A stretch of 64,000 bases of DNA, from positions 1 to 64,000 of the forward strand of contig CAMDFC010000001.1 in the NCBI GenBank assembly GCA_945897185.1. The letters are read 5' to 3'. The notes under the pieces were generated by a model. It ran no database searches and was not told the origin of the DNA. It saw nothing but the letters and a program-made list of their open reading frames with translations. Below, one piece after another: positions 27,494 through 36,214 of the stretch. Position 1 is the stretch's first letter; every line of letters starts with the position of its first letter. The stretch is from Chitinophaga pinensis. GTDB taxonomy: Bacteria > Bacteroidota > Bacteroidia > Chitinophagales > Chitinophagaceae. The position numbers and the translations under genes are program-made.

Positions 27494-28048
27494 ATGTCTC
27501 GTATAGGTAAAAAATTAATTGAACTTCCAGCAGGCGTAACATTAACTGTTGACGCTGCTAATGTAGTAACTGTAAAGGGTCCTAAAGGACAGCTTAAGCA
27601 GTCGATTGATCGCGACATCACGCTTTCAATAGAAGGTTCTACAGTGGAAGTTAAACGTCCAACTGATCAAATCAGACACCGTGCTTTGCATGGCTTATCT
27701 AGGGCGTTGGTGAACAACCTCGTTGTTGGTGTAACCACAGGTTTCAAAAAAGAACTGGAATTGGTTGGTGTGGGTTATAAAGCATCTAATCAAGGCAATA
27801 TCCTTGATCTTTCTTTGGGATATTCTCACAATATTGTTTTTGAAATTCCTAGTGAGCTCAAAATACATACCACCCAAGAAAAAGGGGATAATCCAAGGAT
27901 TTTTCTTGAGGGAAGCGATAAGCAGTTGGTTGGACAAGTAGCTGCAAAAATTAGAGGATTAAGGAAGCCTGAACCGTACAAAGGAAAGGGTGTGAAATAC
28001 AAGGGTGAATACATCCGTCGTAAAGCAGGTAAAGCAGCAGGCAAATAA
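27494..28048 (+). CDS. rplF: 50S ribosomal protein L6
   Basis: 184 residues, two repeated domains. SRIGKKLIELPAGV start, VKGPKGQLKQSID, HGLSRALVNNLVVGVTTGF and the C-terminal KIRGLRKPEPYKGKGVKY signature are present. L6 lies near the GTPase-associated centre. Confidence 0.99.
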   Translation: MSRIGKKLIELPAGVTLTVDAANVVTVKGPKGQLKQSIDRDITLSIEGSTVEVKRPTDQIRHRALHGLSRALVNNLVVGVTTGFKKELELVGVGYKASNQGNILDLSLGYSHNIVFEIPSELKIHTTQEKGDNPRIFLEGSDKQLVGQVAAKIRGLRKPEPYKGKGVKYKGEYIRRKAGKAAGK

Positions 28049-28089
28049 TTTTAAATAACTCCTGGCAGCATCAGGACAAACTATAAGCA

Positions 28090-28443
28090 ATGAACGTAAA
28101 AGCATTAAGAAGACAAAGGATCAAGTACACGATCCGTAAGAAAATTTCGGGAACCGCACAATTACCAAGATTGAGCGTATTTAGAAGCAACAAAGACATT
28201 TATGCACAAATGATTGATGATGTCAACGGAAATACCCTTGCATCTGCATCATCTCTCGATAAAGACATTGCAGCACAAAAAGGTACCAAGACTGAAAAGT
28301 CAAAGATGGTAGGTGAGGCAGTTGCAAAAAAAGCTGTCGCATTGGGTCTTGCGTCTTGTGTTTTTGATCGCGGAGGTTTCCTTTATCATGGAAGAATCAA
28401 AGCTGTTGCTGAAGGTGCACGTGAGGGAGGTCTTAAGTTCTAA
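28090..28443 (+). CDS. rplR: 50S ribosomal protein L18
   Basis: 117 residues. 5S rRNA binder; [34 protein letters not shown] and the C-terminal [26 protein letters not shown] are typical. 30 bp to rpsE. Confidence 0.99.
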   Translation: MNVKALRRQRIKYTIRKKISGTAQLPRLSVFRSNKDIYAQMIDDVNGNTLASASSLDKDIAAQKGTKTEKSKMVGEAVAKKAVALGLASCVFDRGGFLYHGRIKAVAEGAREGGLKF

Positions 28444-28473
28444 TCTGTTTCATTCAAACTAATATATCAATAG

Positions 28474-28992
28474 ATGTCAAAAGTAATTTATACCAAAGTC
28501 AAAGCCGGAGATCTAGAGTTGAAGGAGAAAGTAGTTTCTATCAATCGCGTTGTGAAAACAACAAAAGGTGGTAGGGCGTTTAGCTTTTCAGCACTGGTAG
28601 TTGTTGGTAACGAACAGGGTGTAGTTGGTCACGGACTTGGTAAGGCCAAGGAAGTACAACAGGCTATAACCAAAGGCATTGAAGATGCGAAGAAGAACCT
28701 AATCAAGGTGCCTGTGATGAAGGGAACTATCCCGCACGATCAGTATGCAAAAGAGGGCGCTTCTAAAGTGTTGATCAAGCCAGCCGCTCATGGTACTGGT
28801 GTAATCGCCGGAGGAAGTATGCGTTCAGTTCTTGAAAGTGTTGGAATCACAGACGTTTTGGCTAAATCTTTGGGTTCTGCCAATCCTCAGAATGTTGTGA
28901 AAGCAACTTTCAAAGCACTTGCAATGCTTCGTGAGCCAATTCAAATTTCCAAAACAAGGACCATCGGATTGAAAAGAGTTTTTAACGGCTAA
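28474..28992 (+). CDS. rpsE: 30S ribosomal protein S5
   Basis: 172 residues. [30 protein letters not shown] covers the double-stranded RNA-binding fold; [13 protein letters not shown] and the [15 protein letters not shown] segment are conserved. S5 helps form the mRNA entry helicase site with S3 and S4. Confidence 0.99.
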   Translation: MSKVIYTKVKAGDLELKEKVVSINRVVKTTKGGRAFSFSALVVVGNEQGVVGHGLGKAKEVQQAITKGIEDAKKNLIKVPVMKGTIPHDQYAKEGASKVLIKPAAHGTGVIAGGSMRSVLESVGITDVLAKSLGSANPQNVVKATFKALAMLREPIQISKTRTIGLKRVFNG

Positions 28993-29042
28993 TCGCTCAG
29001 ATAGCAAACATCATTAACAAAAAATCCCCTGCGGGTTTCAAT

Positions 29043-29222
29043 ATGAAAAAGGTAAAAATCACAAAAGTAAAAAGTGTTATTGATCGTCCAGAACGTCAAA
29101 AGCGTACCATGGAAGCACTGGGTTTGCGTAAAGTAAACGCTTCAGTTGAAGTGGAAGCTACCGCTCAAATCCTGGGTATGGTCAAAAAAGTTCAACACCT
29201 TGTAAAGGTGGAAGAAATCTAG
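29043..29222 (+). CDS. rpmD: 50S ribosomal protein L30
   Basis: A 59-residue gene in the usual place between rpsE and rplO. It starts MKKVKITKVKSVIDRPERQK and continues with TMEALGLRKVNASVEVEAT and the closing VKKVQHLVKVEEI, which is a complete L30. The gap before it carries a small CCC/GGG hairpin. Confidence 0.97.
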   Translation: MKKVKITKVKSVIDRPERQKRTMEALGLRKVNASVEVEATAQILGMVKKVQHLVKVEEI

Positions 29223-29298
29223 GCATTTCCCTGAATGTCTTTTTTAATTAATTATTTACGAGTGGTCTTAGGGGACTGCGTTGAGTAAAAAAAGTATC

Positions 29299-29748
29299 AT
29301 GAAATTACACACTTTAAGACCTGCAAAAGGCGCAACAAAAAAAGAAAAGAGAATTGGACGTGGTGAAGCATCCGGACATGGTGGAACTTCTACCAAAGGT
29401 AATAAAGGTGGACAGAGCCGTGCAGGTTACAAGTCTAAAAGACACCATGAAGGTGGTCAGATGCCCATCCAAAGACGTATTCCTAAGGTTGGATTCAAAA
29501 ACATCAATAGGGTTGAATACAAAGTTTTTAATCTCGGACAAGTTGAAGAATTGGTTGCCAAATATGGCATAACTGATTTCAGCATGGAAAATCTTTATAT
29601 CAATGGTTTAGTAAACCGTACCGCTAAGGTAAAAATCTTGGGTAACGGAACCATTACTTCAAAGGTTAATTTCAAAGTGAACGCCATCAGCGAAAAAGCC
29701 AAGACAATTGTTGAAGCAGCTGGTGGGTCTGTTGATATCATCAAATAA
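29299..29748 (+). CDS. rplO: 50S ribosomal protein L15
   Basis: 149 residues from MKLHTLRPAKGATKKEKRIGRG. A TTG six codons upstream (29281) is in frame but adds residues not found in the family. The glycine-rich GEASGHGGTSTKGNKGGQSRAGYKSK arm that threads into 23S rRNA is intact. 54 bp to secY. Confidence 0.97.
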   Translation: MKLHTLRPAKGATKKEKRIGRGEASGHGGTSTKGNKGGQSRAGYKSKRHHEGGQMPIQRRIPKVGFKNINRVEYKVFNLGQVEELVAKYGITDFSMENLYINGLVNRTAKVKILGNGTITSKVNFKVNAISEKAKTIVEAAGGSVDIIK

Positions 29749-29773
29749 TTTCCGATATTTAACTGCTAACACA

Positions 29774-29806
29774 ATGCAGAATAAAGGACTAAAAAGTTAC
29801 CAGTGA
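29774..29806 (+). other. Mini-ORF whose stop overlaps the secY start
   Basis: ATG at 29774 opens a 10-codon frame (MQNKGLKSYQ) whose TGA (29804-29806) overlaps the GTG start of secY (29803-29805) in the GTGA arrangement used for translational coupling. It is the only ATG in the rplO-secY gap. It may be chance. Confidence 0.3.
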
Positions 29807-31137
29807 AGAAATTCATTCAAACACTTAAGAACATCTGGAGCATAGAGGATCTGAAATCAAAAATAGGAGTTACTCTTTTGCTCATTCTTGTGTACCGTTT
29901 TGGTGCCCACGTAGCCCTCCCGGGTATTGATCCAAACAAACTTGATTTGCAAAGTGCTAAATCGGGATTACTTGGTTTGTTCGATACATTTGCAGGTGGT
30001 TCTTTCTCTAATGCTTCAATTTTGGCCTTGGGAATCATGCCCTATATTTCTGCATCCATTTTTATGCAATTGATGACCATTTTGGTGCCTCAGATGCAAA
30101 AAATTCAAAAGGAAGGGGATAGTGGAAGAAAGAAAATTAACCAGTGGACAAGATACCTTACTGCCCTTGTCACTATTTTCCAAGCCGCTGCTTACGTAGC
30201 CTACCTTAGAAATGTGAGTCGAGATGCACTTATAGAATCATACCAACCTTATTTCTGGATATCTACTGTAATTGTTTTAACTGCAGGCACCTTGTTTGTA
30301 ATGTGGTTGGGTGAAAAAATACAAGATAAAGGATTGGGTAATGGTACTTCTATTATTATCATGGTGGGTATCCTTGCACGTCTACCTCAGTCGTTTTTGG
30401 GTGAATTTGCAGCCAAACAAACCCGTGGTGGTGGCGGTTTATTGTTGTTTCTAATTGAAATCGCTTTCTTAATTGTGATTATACTTGGACTCATTCTCTT
30501 GGTACAAGGAGTTAGAAAAGTGCCAATCAGTTATGCAAAACAATTGGTGGGTAATCGAGCTGTGGGTGGTGAGCGACAATTTCTCCCATTAAAAGTAAAT
30601 GCATCTGGTGTAATGCCGATCATTTTTGCTCAAGCCATTATGTTTTTGCCTACTCTTTTCTCATTTACCAATATAGAGTCGGGAAAAGGTATTGCTAGAA
30701 TCTTCAATGACCCAAGCAATATTTGGTACATGCTTATTTATGTGGTGATGGTTATTGCTTTCACTTTCCTATATACGGCTTTGATTTTCAATCCAAAGCA
30801 GATGGCGGATAGCTTAAAACAAAACAGTGGATTCATTCCTGGTGTAAAACCTGGACAGCCTACAGCGGATTATATCGGGCAAGTGATGGATCGCATAACT
30901 TTGCCAGGTGCCATATTTCTTGCCATGATTGGTATTCTCCCTGGTATTGCACAACAATTTGGTATAACCCAATCTTTCGCTTCTTTCTTTGGAGGAACTT
31001 CTTTACTCATTATGGTAGGTGTTGTGTTAGACACACTACAGCAAATTGAGACCCATCTTCTTATGCGTCAATATGATGGTTTGATGTCTGGTGGCAGGAT
31101 TCAGGGAAGACAGAGTGCGTTACCCACTTCAATTTAA
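29803..31137 (+). CDS. secY: Preprotein translocase subunit SecY
   Basis: Channel-forming subunit of the Sec translocon. 444 residues with about ten membrane segments. It starts with GTG; no in-frame ATG gives the expected KKFIQTLKNIWSIEDLK N-terminus. Plug and gate region FGAHVALPGID and LLGLFDTFAGGSFSNASILALGIMPYISASI are conserved, as are the cytoplasmic loop FNPKQMADSLKQNSGFIPGVKPG and the C-terminal end ALPTSI. One base separates its TAA from the map ATG. Confidence 0.98.
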   Translation: MKKFIQTLKNIWSIEDLKSKIGVTLLLILVYRFGAHVALPGIDPNKLDLQSAKSGLLGLFDTFAGGSFSNASILALGIMPYISASIFMQLMTILVPQMQKIQKEGDSGRKKINQWTRYLTALVTIFQAAAYVAYLRNVSRDALIESYQPYFWISTVIVLTAGTLFVMWLGEKIQDKGLGNGTSIIIMVGILARLPQSFLGEFAAKQTRGGGGLLLFLIEIAFLIVIILGLILLVQGVRKVPISYAKQLVGNRAVGGERQFLPLKVNASGVMPIIFAQAIMFLPTLFSFTNIESGKGIARIFNDPSNIWYMLIYVVMVIAFTFLYTALIFNPKQMADSLKQNSGFIPGVKPGQPTADYIGQVMDRITLPGAIFLAMIGILPGIAQQFGITQSFASFFGGTSLLIMVGVVLDTLQQIETHLLMRQYDGLMSGGRIQGRQSALPTSI

Positions 31138-31138
31138 C

Positions 31139-31939
31139 ATGATCCTGATCAAGACGAATGCGGAGGTTGAGCTGATCCGTGAAAGTGCACTTTTGGTAAG
31201 TAGTACACTTGCTGAGCTTGCAACCCTTCTCAAGCCAGGTATCACAACAGCCATGTTGGATAAGCACGCGGAAGAATACATATTAGACAACAAAGCTGTA
31301 CCCTCTTTCAAGAATTACCATGGATACCCCTTTGCTACTTGCATTTCAGTAAACGATGCAGTGGTGCATGGTTTTCCCAATAACAATGAATTAAAAGAAG
31401 GCGATCTTGTTTCGATCGATGTTGGGGTTTATAAGAATGGGTACCATGGAGACAGTGCGTATACATTTGGACTCGCTCCCGTGCTGGAGATGCATCAGCT
31501 TTTGATGAGCGTAACCAAAGCATCTCTATACCTTGGTCTAGAAAAAGCAATCGCTGGAAATAGGGTAGGTGATATTTCCTTTGCAATACAAGATTTTACA
31601 GAAAGAAAACATCATTTTGGTGTAGTGCGTGAATTGGTTGGACATGGTTTGGGAAAGCAATTACACGAAGATCCCCAAGTTCCTAATTATGGTAAGAAAG
31701 GAGCAGGTCCTAAGTTGCGCGATAACATGGTTATTGCAATTGAGCCCATGACCAATCTTGGCACACGTGATGTAATTTATGATACGGATGGGTGGACAGT
31801 TAGAACCAAAGACGGTAAGTTCTCTGCACACTACGAGCACGATGTTTGTGTAAAACGAGGCAGGGTAGATATTCTATCTAGCTTCGAAAACATTGAGTTA
31901 AACGAAAAAAACAATACACTACTTTTTAGCAACTACTGA
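31139..31939 (+). CDS. map: Type I methionine aminopeptidase
   Basis: Removes the initiator methionine. 266 residues from MILIKTNAEVELIRESA. A start 48 bp earlier would overlap secY and is rejected. The five metal ligands are visible: the aspartates in VSIDVGVYKNGYHGDSAYTF, the histidine in VGHGLGKQLHEDP, and the glutamates in AIEPMTN and HYEHDVCV. Last gene of the ribosomal cluster: the infA-rpsM-rpsK-rpsD-rpoA-rplQ block that usually follows is absent. Confidence 0.97.
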   Translation: MILIKTNAEVELIRESALLVSSTLAELATLLKPGITTAMLDKHAEEYILDNKAVPSFKNYHGYPFATCISVNDAVVHGFPNNNELKEGDLVSIDVGVYKNGYHGDSAYTFGLAPVLEMHQLLMSVTKASLYLGLEKAIAGNRVGDISFAIQDFTERKHHFGVVRELVGHGLGKQLHEDPQVPNYGKKGAGPKLRDNMVIAIEPMTNLGTRDVIYDTDGWTVRTKDGKFSAHYEHDVCVKRGRVDILSSFENIELNEKNNTLLFSNY

Positions 31940-31981
31940 TCTTTTGCATTTTACATCAATCGGAAATATTAACTTTATCCG

Positions 31982-33505
31982 ATGCAAAAGATATTTTTGT
32001 TTTTATTGTTGCCGGTTATAGGCTTTTCCCAATCTGCTTCTGTATTGAAAGTGAGAGCGTACAGACAATCCAATGAACACGAACTCATTAGTGATTACAG
32101 ACAATTTTTGGGTATTCCCAATGTTGCTTCTGATATTGATAATATCCAACGTAACGCAACGTGGATTATGAATCACATGCGCGCTAAGGGTATTACGCAG
32201 GTGCAATTGTTGAATGGGATAACTCCAAATAAACCTCCCGCAGTGTATGGTGAGGTTGTTGTACCAGGCGCAAAAGAAACCATAGTTTTTTATGCGCATT
32301 ATGATGGGCAACCTGTAGATTCATCAAAATGGCAAACCGGCTTACATCCATTTAGGCCTCAACTCGTAAACGGCTCTGTAGACATGGGAGCACAAATAAT
32401 TGAATGGCCATCAAAAAATCAGTCCTACAACCCTGAATGGCGAATTTATGGAAGGGGTACCTCAGACGATAAGGCAGGTGTGTACACCATCATCAATGCC
32501 TATGCAGCACTACGGGCCTTAAATATTCAACCAACAGTAAACATAAAATTTTTCTTTGAAGGTGAAGAAGAAGCAGGGTCAACACATTTGCATGAAATCT
32601 TTGAACAGCATAAGAAGCTGTTGGAAGGTGATGTGTGGGTAATTTGTGATGGGCCGGTGCATCAATCGGGTACCAAGCAAGTGGTATTTGGTGTTAGAGG
32701 TGATACCCATTTAGAACTTACTGTTTTTGGTCCCAAACGCCCTTTGCATTCCGGGCATTATGGTAACTGGGTTCCAAACCCTGCGATGGAACTTTCTAGG
32801 TTGTTGGCCAGTATGAAAAACGACAAGGGTGAGGTTACGATCAAAGGGTTTTATGATGATGTGATTCCTTTAAGCGAGGCTGAAAAAAAAGCATTGTCTA
32901 GCGTGCCATCAGTAGAAGAACAGTTAAAGAAAGAATTGGGCATACGCAAGCCAGAAAGAACGGAATCTTTAAATGAAACATTGAATCTACCTTCCCTCAA
33001 CATCAATGGTATTCAAAGTGCAGGTGTTGGAAAGCAATCTGCGAATGTGATACCTACCAAAGCAATTGCGTCTATCGACTTGAGGTTGGTTGCTGGAAAT
33101 GATTGGGAGAGACAACAACAAAAAGTAATTGACCATATCAATAGTATGGGATTTTTTGTAACCTATTCGGAACCCACTGATCAAGAGCGTGCAACCCATG
33201 ACCGTATTTGTATGGTAAAAAAATCAGATGGTTACAACGCACAAAAAACGCCAATGGATAACGTTATGGCACAAAGGATTGTAAAAGCAGTAGCCTCCGC
33301 ACTGTCTAGTCGGCTTATTGAAATGCCAACACTGGGAGGCAGTTTGCCTTTGTTTATTTTTGAACAAAAATTAAAAACACAACCAGTAACTATTCCCATT
33401 GCAAACCACGACAATAACCAACATGCCGAAAACGAAAATATTCGAATTCAAAACCTGTGGGATGGGCTGGAGATTTTTGTATCAGTCATGCTATTGCACA
33501 AATGA
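31982..33505 (+). CDS. Exported M20-family dinuclear zinc peptidase
   Basis: 507 residues with a short signal peptide (KIFLFLLLPVIGFSQS), so periplasmic or secreted. M20 motifs: metal ligand and catalytic region FYAHYDGQPVD, GRGTSDDKAG with the bridging aspartate, FEGEEEAGS with catalytic and metal glutamates, ICDGP, and a late histidine in IANHDNNQH. The dimerisation (lid) domain lies between about 210 and 370. Probably a dipeptidase or carboxypeptidase; substrate unknown. A near -7 box (TAACTTTA, 31970-31977) lies only 4 bp before the ATG. The stop overlaps the next start (ATGA). Confidence 0.88.
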   Translation: MQKIFLFLLLPVIGFSQSASVLKVRAYRQSNEHELISDYRQFLGIPNVASDIDNIQRNATWIMNHMRAKGITQVQLLNGITPNKPPAVYGEVVVPGAKETIVFYAHYDGQPVDSSKWQTGLHPFRPQLVNGSVDMGAQIIEWPSKNQSYNPEWRIYGRGTSDDKAGVYTIINAYAALRALNIQPTVNIKFFFEGEEEAGSTHLHEIFEQHKKLLEGDVWVICDGPVHQSGTKQVVFGVRGDTHLELTVFGPKRPLHSGHYGNWVPNPAMELSRLLASMKNDKGEVTIKGFYDDVIPLSEAEKKALSSVPSVEEQLKKELGIRKPERTESLNETLNLPSLNINGIQSAGVGKQSANVIPTKAIASIDLRLVAGNDWERQQQKVIDHINSMGFFVTYSEPTDQERATHDRICMVKKSDGYNAQKTPMDNVMAQRIVKAVASALSSRLIEMPTLGGSLPLFIFEQKLKTQPVTIPIANHDNNQHAENENIRIQNLWDGLEIFVSVMLLHK

Positions 33506-34734
33506 CAAGAAGAAAAAAATTAATAGTTATAGGAGGAGGAGCCTCTGGATTTTTTTGCGGAGTTAATGCTGCAAGATTACACGAAGATCTTGAAGTAGTG
33601 ATTTTGGAAAAAACGACAAAATTGCTTTCCAAGGTAAAAGTAAGTGGTGGAGGAAGATGCAATGTTACCCATGCATCTGAGGAAGTAGAAGACATGTTGC
33701 ATGCTTATCCAAGAGGAATGCGCTTGTTAAAAAAAACGTTGTATCAGTTTTCTCCTATCGATACAATTCATTGGTTTGAAGAAAGAGGAGTAACGTTGAA
33801 AGAGGAAGCCGATGGCAGAATGTTTCCAGTGTCTAACAATTCAAAAAGCATCATCGACTGTTTACTGGGAGAAGCATCGAAACATGCAGTTAAGATAAAC
33901 ACCAGCATGGAAGTGATTTCTATTGTTAAAACAGTAGATTATTTTCTTTTAGAAGTGGAAGATGTGAATAAAGTAAAAATAGAGGTAGCTGCAGATTATG
34001 TATGTATTGCATCAGGGGGGTATCCCAAACTCTCTGGATTTGATTGGCTTAGTTCAATTGGTCATTCCATTTCTGAACCAGTCCCTTCTCTTTTTACATT
34101 TAATATTCCTGATAAAAAACTTCATGCATTGATGGGTGTTTCCGTGAAGCATGCTGTTGTGAAGATTCCATTCTTAAAAGTGGTTGAAGAAGGACCGCTG
34201 CTAATTACACATTGGGGGTTAAGCGGACCAGCAGTGTTGAAGCTATCTTCTAGATGTGCGCGGGATTTGCGCAAGATGAATTATGAGTTTGATTTACATG
34301 TAAACTGGTTGCCAGACTACCACGAGAGTGCGGTGCTGGACTATTTAAAAGGGTACAAGCACAGCACAAAAGGACCTATTGGAACTAAGCAGGGGTTTGG
34401 ATTGGTGTCGAGGCTTTGGGATTATTTGCTCACACGCTCAACTATAGACCCAACTATAGACTGGGGTAATCTCACCCATGCCCAGTTGGTTTTACTTTCA
34501 AAAACATTGTGTAGTGATTTTTATCAGGCAAAAGGGAAGACTACCTTTAAAGAGGAGTTTGTTACTGCTGGTGGAATTGTATTACAAGAGATAGATGCTA
34601 ATACAATGGAAAGTAAAAAGGTGAAGGGTTTGTATTTTGCTGGAGAAGTAATGGATGTTGATGGAATAACGGGAGGGTATAACTTTCAACATGCATGGAC
34701 AAGTGGGTGGATTGTTGCTAATTCCATAACTTAG
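33502..34734 (+). CDS. FAD-dependent oxidoreductase of the HI0933/YhiN family
   Basis: 410 residues from the ATG at 33502, which shares the ATGA overlap with the peptidase stop. N-terminal FAD-binding glycine motif VIGGGASGFFCGVNAAR, then VSGGGRCNVTHASEE, typical of this flavoprotein family. C-terminal YFAGEVMDVDGITGGYNFQHAWTSGW closes the FAD site. Family members are poorly characterised; one relative is the bile-acid enzyme BaiN. The physiological substrate here is unknown. Confidence 0.88.
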   Translation: MTRRKKLIVIGGGASGFFCGVNAARLHEDLEVVILEKTTKLLSKVKVSGGGRCNVTHASEEVEDMLHAYPRGMRLLKKTLYQFSPIDTIHWFEERGVTLKEEADGRMFPVSNNSKSIIDCLLGEASKHAVKINTSMEVISIVKTVDYFLLEVEDVNKVKIEVAADYVCIASGGYPKLSGFDWLSSIGHSISEPVPSLFTFNIPDKKLHALMGVSVKHAVVKIPFLKVVEEGPLLITHWGLSGPAVLKLSSRCARDLRKMNYEFDLHVNWLPDYHESAVLDYLKGYKHSTKGPIGTKQGFGLVSRLWDYLLTRSTIDPTIDWGNLTHAQLVLLSKTLCSDFYQAKGKTTFKEEFVTAGGIVLQEIDANTMESKKVKGLYFAGEVMDVDGITGGYNFQHAWTSGWIVANSIT

Positions 34735-34758
34735 AAGTAGAACCAACGACCACTTTTT

Positions 34759-36051
34759 ATGCAAACCAATTCCCGTAGAAATTTTATCCGTTTGTTTTCG
34801 GGTGCTGCAACCACTCTGCCTTTTTTATATGCAGTAAATCCAACTTTTGGAAGATCCGCAGAGGAGATGAAAAAAACGTTGGATACTGCTCCACCTTCTG
34901 CGTTTGCACAGGATGAAGATTTTTGGGGTTGGATTAGAGAAGCATATACTGTGAGTGCAAATATCATAAACTTAAACAATGGCGGTGTTGCACCACAACC
35001 GAAGGTTGTACAAGACGCACACATAAGGTATTACCAATATGCGAATGAAGCGCCATCATATTACATGTGGCAAATACTTGATCAAGGTCGAGAACCCTTG
35101 AGGGAAAAGCTTGCATCACTTTGCGGATGTGATAAAGAAGAAATTGCAATTAATAGGAACGCTACAGAAGGATTGAATACTGTTATTTTTGGACTGAACT
35201 TAAAAGCGGGTGATGAGGTAGTACTTACCAAGCAAGATTACCCAAACATGATCAATGCATGGAAGCAAAGAGAAAAGCGTGATGGAATAAAATTGGTCTG
35301 GCTTGATTTACCACTGCCCATGGAAAGCGATGATGAAATAGCTGCCTTCTATTCAAAAGCCTTTTCGAACAAAACCAAGGTGGTGATGGTTACCCATTTG
35401 ATTAACTGGACGGGTCAGATCATGCCAGTTAGAAAAATCGCAGATGCGGCTCATGCGAGAGGAATAGAAGTGATTGCAGATGGGGCACATACATTGGCGC
35501 ATTTTGATTTCAAAATTGAGGATTTGGGTTGCGATTATTTTGCTTCTTCTTTACACAAATGGTTAAGTGCACCATTTGGAAGTGGGTTGTTGTATATTAA
35601 AAAAGAGAAGATTAAAAATATTTGGGCGCTGCTTTCCAATAACGAACCAGACGGACCGGATATACGTAAATTTGAATCATTAGGAACCCGCTCATTTGCT
35701 TCAGAGATGGCCATTGGTTCGGCAGTCGATTTTCATGATGTGATGGGTAATAAAAGAAAAGAAGAACGTTTACGGTTTTTGAAAAATTACTGGGTAGACC
35801 AAATTAAAGATTTGCCAAAAGTAAGTTTCAATCAGCCAAAGACAAAGCACCTTACTTGTGCTATAGCAAGCGTTGCGATTGAAGGAAAAAAACCAGAAGA
35901 AATTTCAAGTGAGTTATTTAGTAAACACAAGATCCATACGGTGGCCATCAATTGGGAAAATATTCATGGTGTTCGGATTACCCCCAATGTGTACACCTCC
36001 CTAAAAGACCTGGATAAATTGGCATCTGCCCTCAAAAAAATGGCTGTTTAG
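34759..36051 (+). CDS. PLP-dependent class V aminotransferase-fold enzyme with Tat signal
   Basis: 430 residues. The N-terminus SRRNFIRLFSGAATTLPF matches the twin-arginine signal pattern, so a folded enzyme carrying its cofactor is probably exported to the periplasm. The catalytic domain is of the cysteine desulfurase/isopenicillin N epimerase type: NRNATEGLNTVI, VMVTHLINWTGQIMPV, the PLP aspartate in VIADGAHTLAHFD, and the Schiff-base lysine in SSLHKWLSAPFG. There is no obvious catalytic cysteine loop of desulfurases, so an epimerase, lyase or aminotransferase is more likely. 24 bp after the flavoprotein gene. Confidence 0.85.
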   Translation: MQTNSRRNFIRLFSGAATTLPFLYAVNPTFGRSAEEMKKTLDTAPPSAFAQDEDFWGWIREAYTVSANIINLNNGGVAPQPKVVQDAHIRYYQYANEAPSYYMWQILDQGREPLREKLASLCGCDKEEIAINRNATEGLNTVIFGLNLKAGDEVVLTKQDYPNMINAWKQREKRDGIKLVWLDLPLPMESDDEIAAFYSKAFSNKTKVVMVTHLINWTGQIMPVRKIADAAHARGIEVIADGAHTLAHFDFKIEDLGCDYFASSLHKWLSAPFGSGLLYIKKEKIKNIWALLSNNEPDGPDIRKFESLGTRSFASEMAIGSAVDFHDVMGNKRKEERLRFLKNYWVDQIKDLPKVSFNQPKTKHLTCAIASVAIEGKKPEEISSELFSKHKIHTVAINWENIHGVRITPNVYTSLKDLDKLASALKKMAV

Positions 36052-36146
36052 CGCTTAACCAGCCATAAATCTTATTTTTTTTGGCAAGATGGACCCAAAT
36101 GGGGTAAAAAAGCACCAATTTAATGTGAAGAAATCAGGATTTCCGC

Positions 36147-36154
36147 TACCTTTG
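36147..36154 (+). promoter_or_regulatory. -7 promoter box of rpsA
   Basis: TACCTTTG, within a 16-base stretch (36146-36161) identical to the rpsL promoter. The -33 position has TGTG rather than TTTG. Predicted transcript start near 36161. Confidence 0.75.
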
Positions 36155-36165
36155 CCGTCCCCAAA

Positions 36166-36206
36166 TCAAGCTGACAAATCAGCTTGAAATACAAACAAAA
36201 GGAGGA
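36166..36206 (+). promoter_or_regulatory. rpsA leader: 5' hairpin and strong Shine-Dalgarno site
   Basis: TCAAGCTGA (36166-36174) and TCAGCTTGA (36179-36187) form a perfect 9-bp stem with loop CAAA at the very 5' end of the predicted mRNA. It is followed by AAAGGAGGA (36198-36206), a near-complete anti-16S match, whose GGAGG core ends 9 nt before the GTG start. Such sites are rare in this phylum. Confidence 0.7.
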
Positions 36207-36214
36207 CATAAATA

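Noticed and set aside
28993..29042. CCC/GGG hairpin before rpmD as a terminator
   Set aside because: Three G-C pairs and a TTT tail only; it lies mid-operon and would be too weak.
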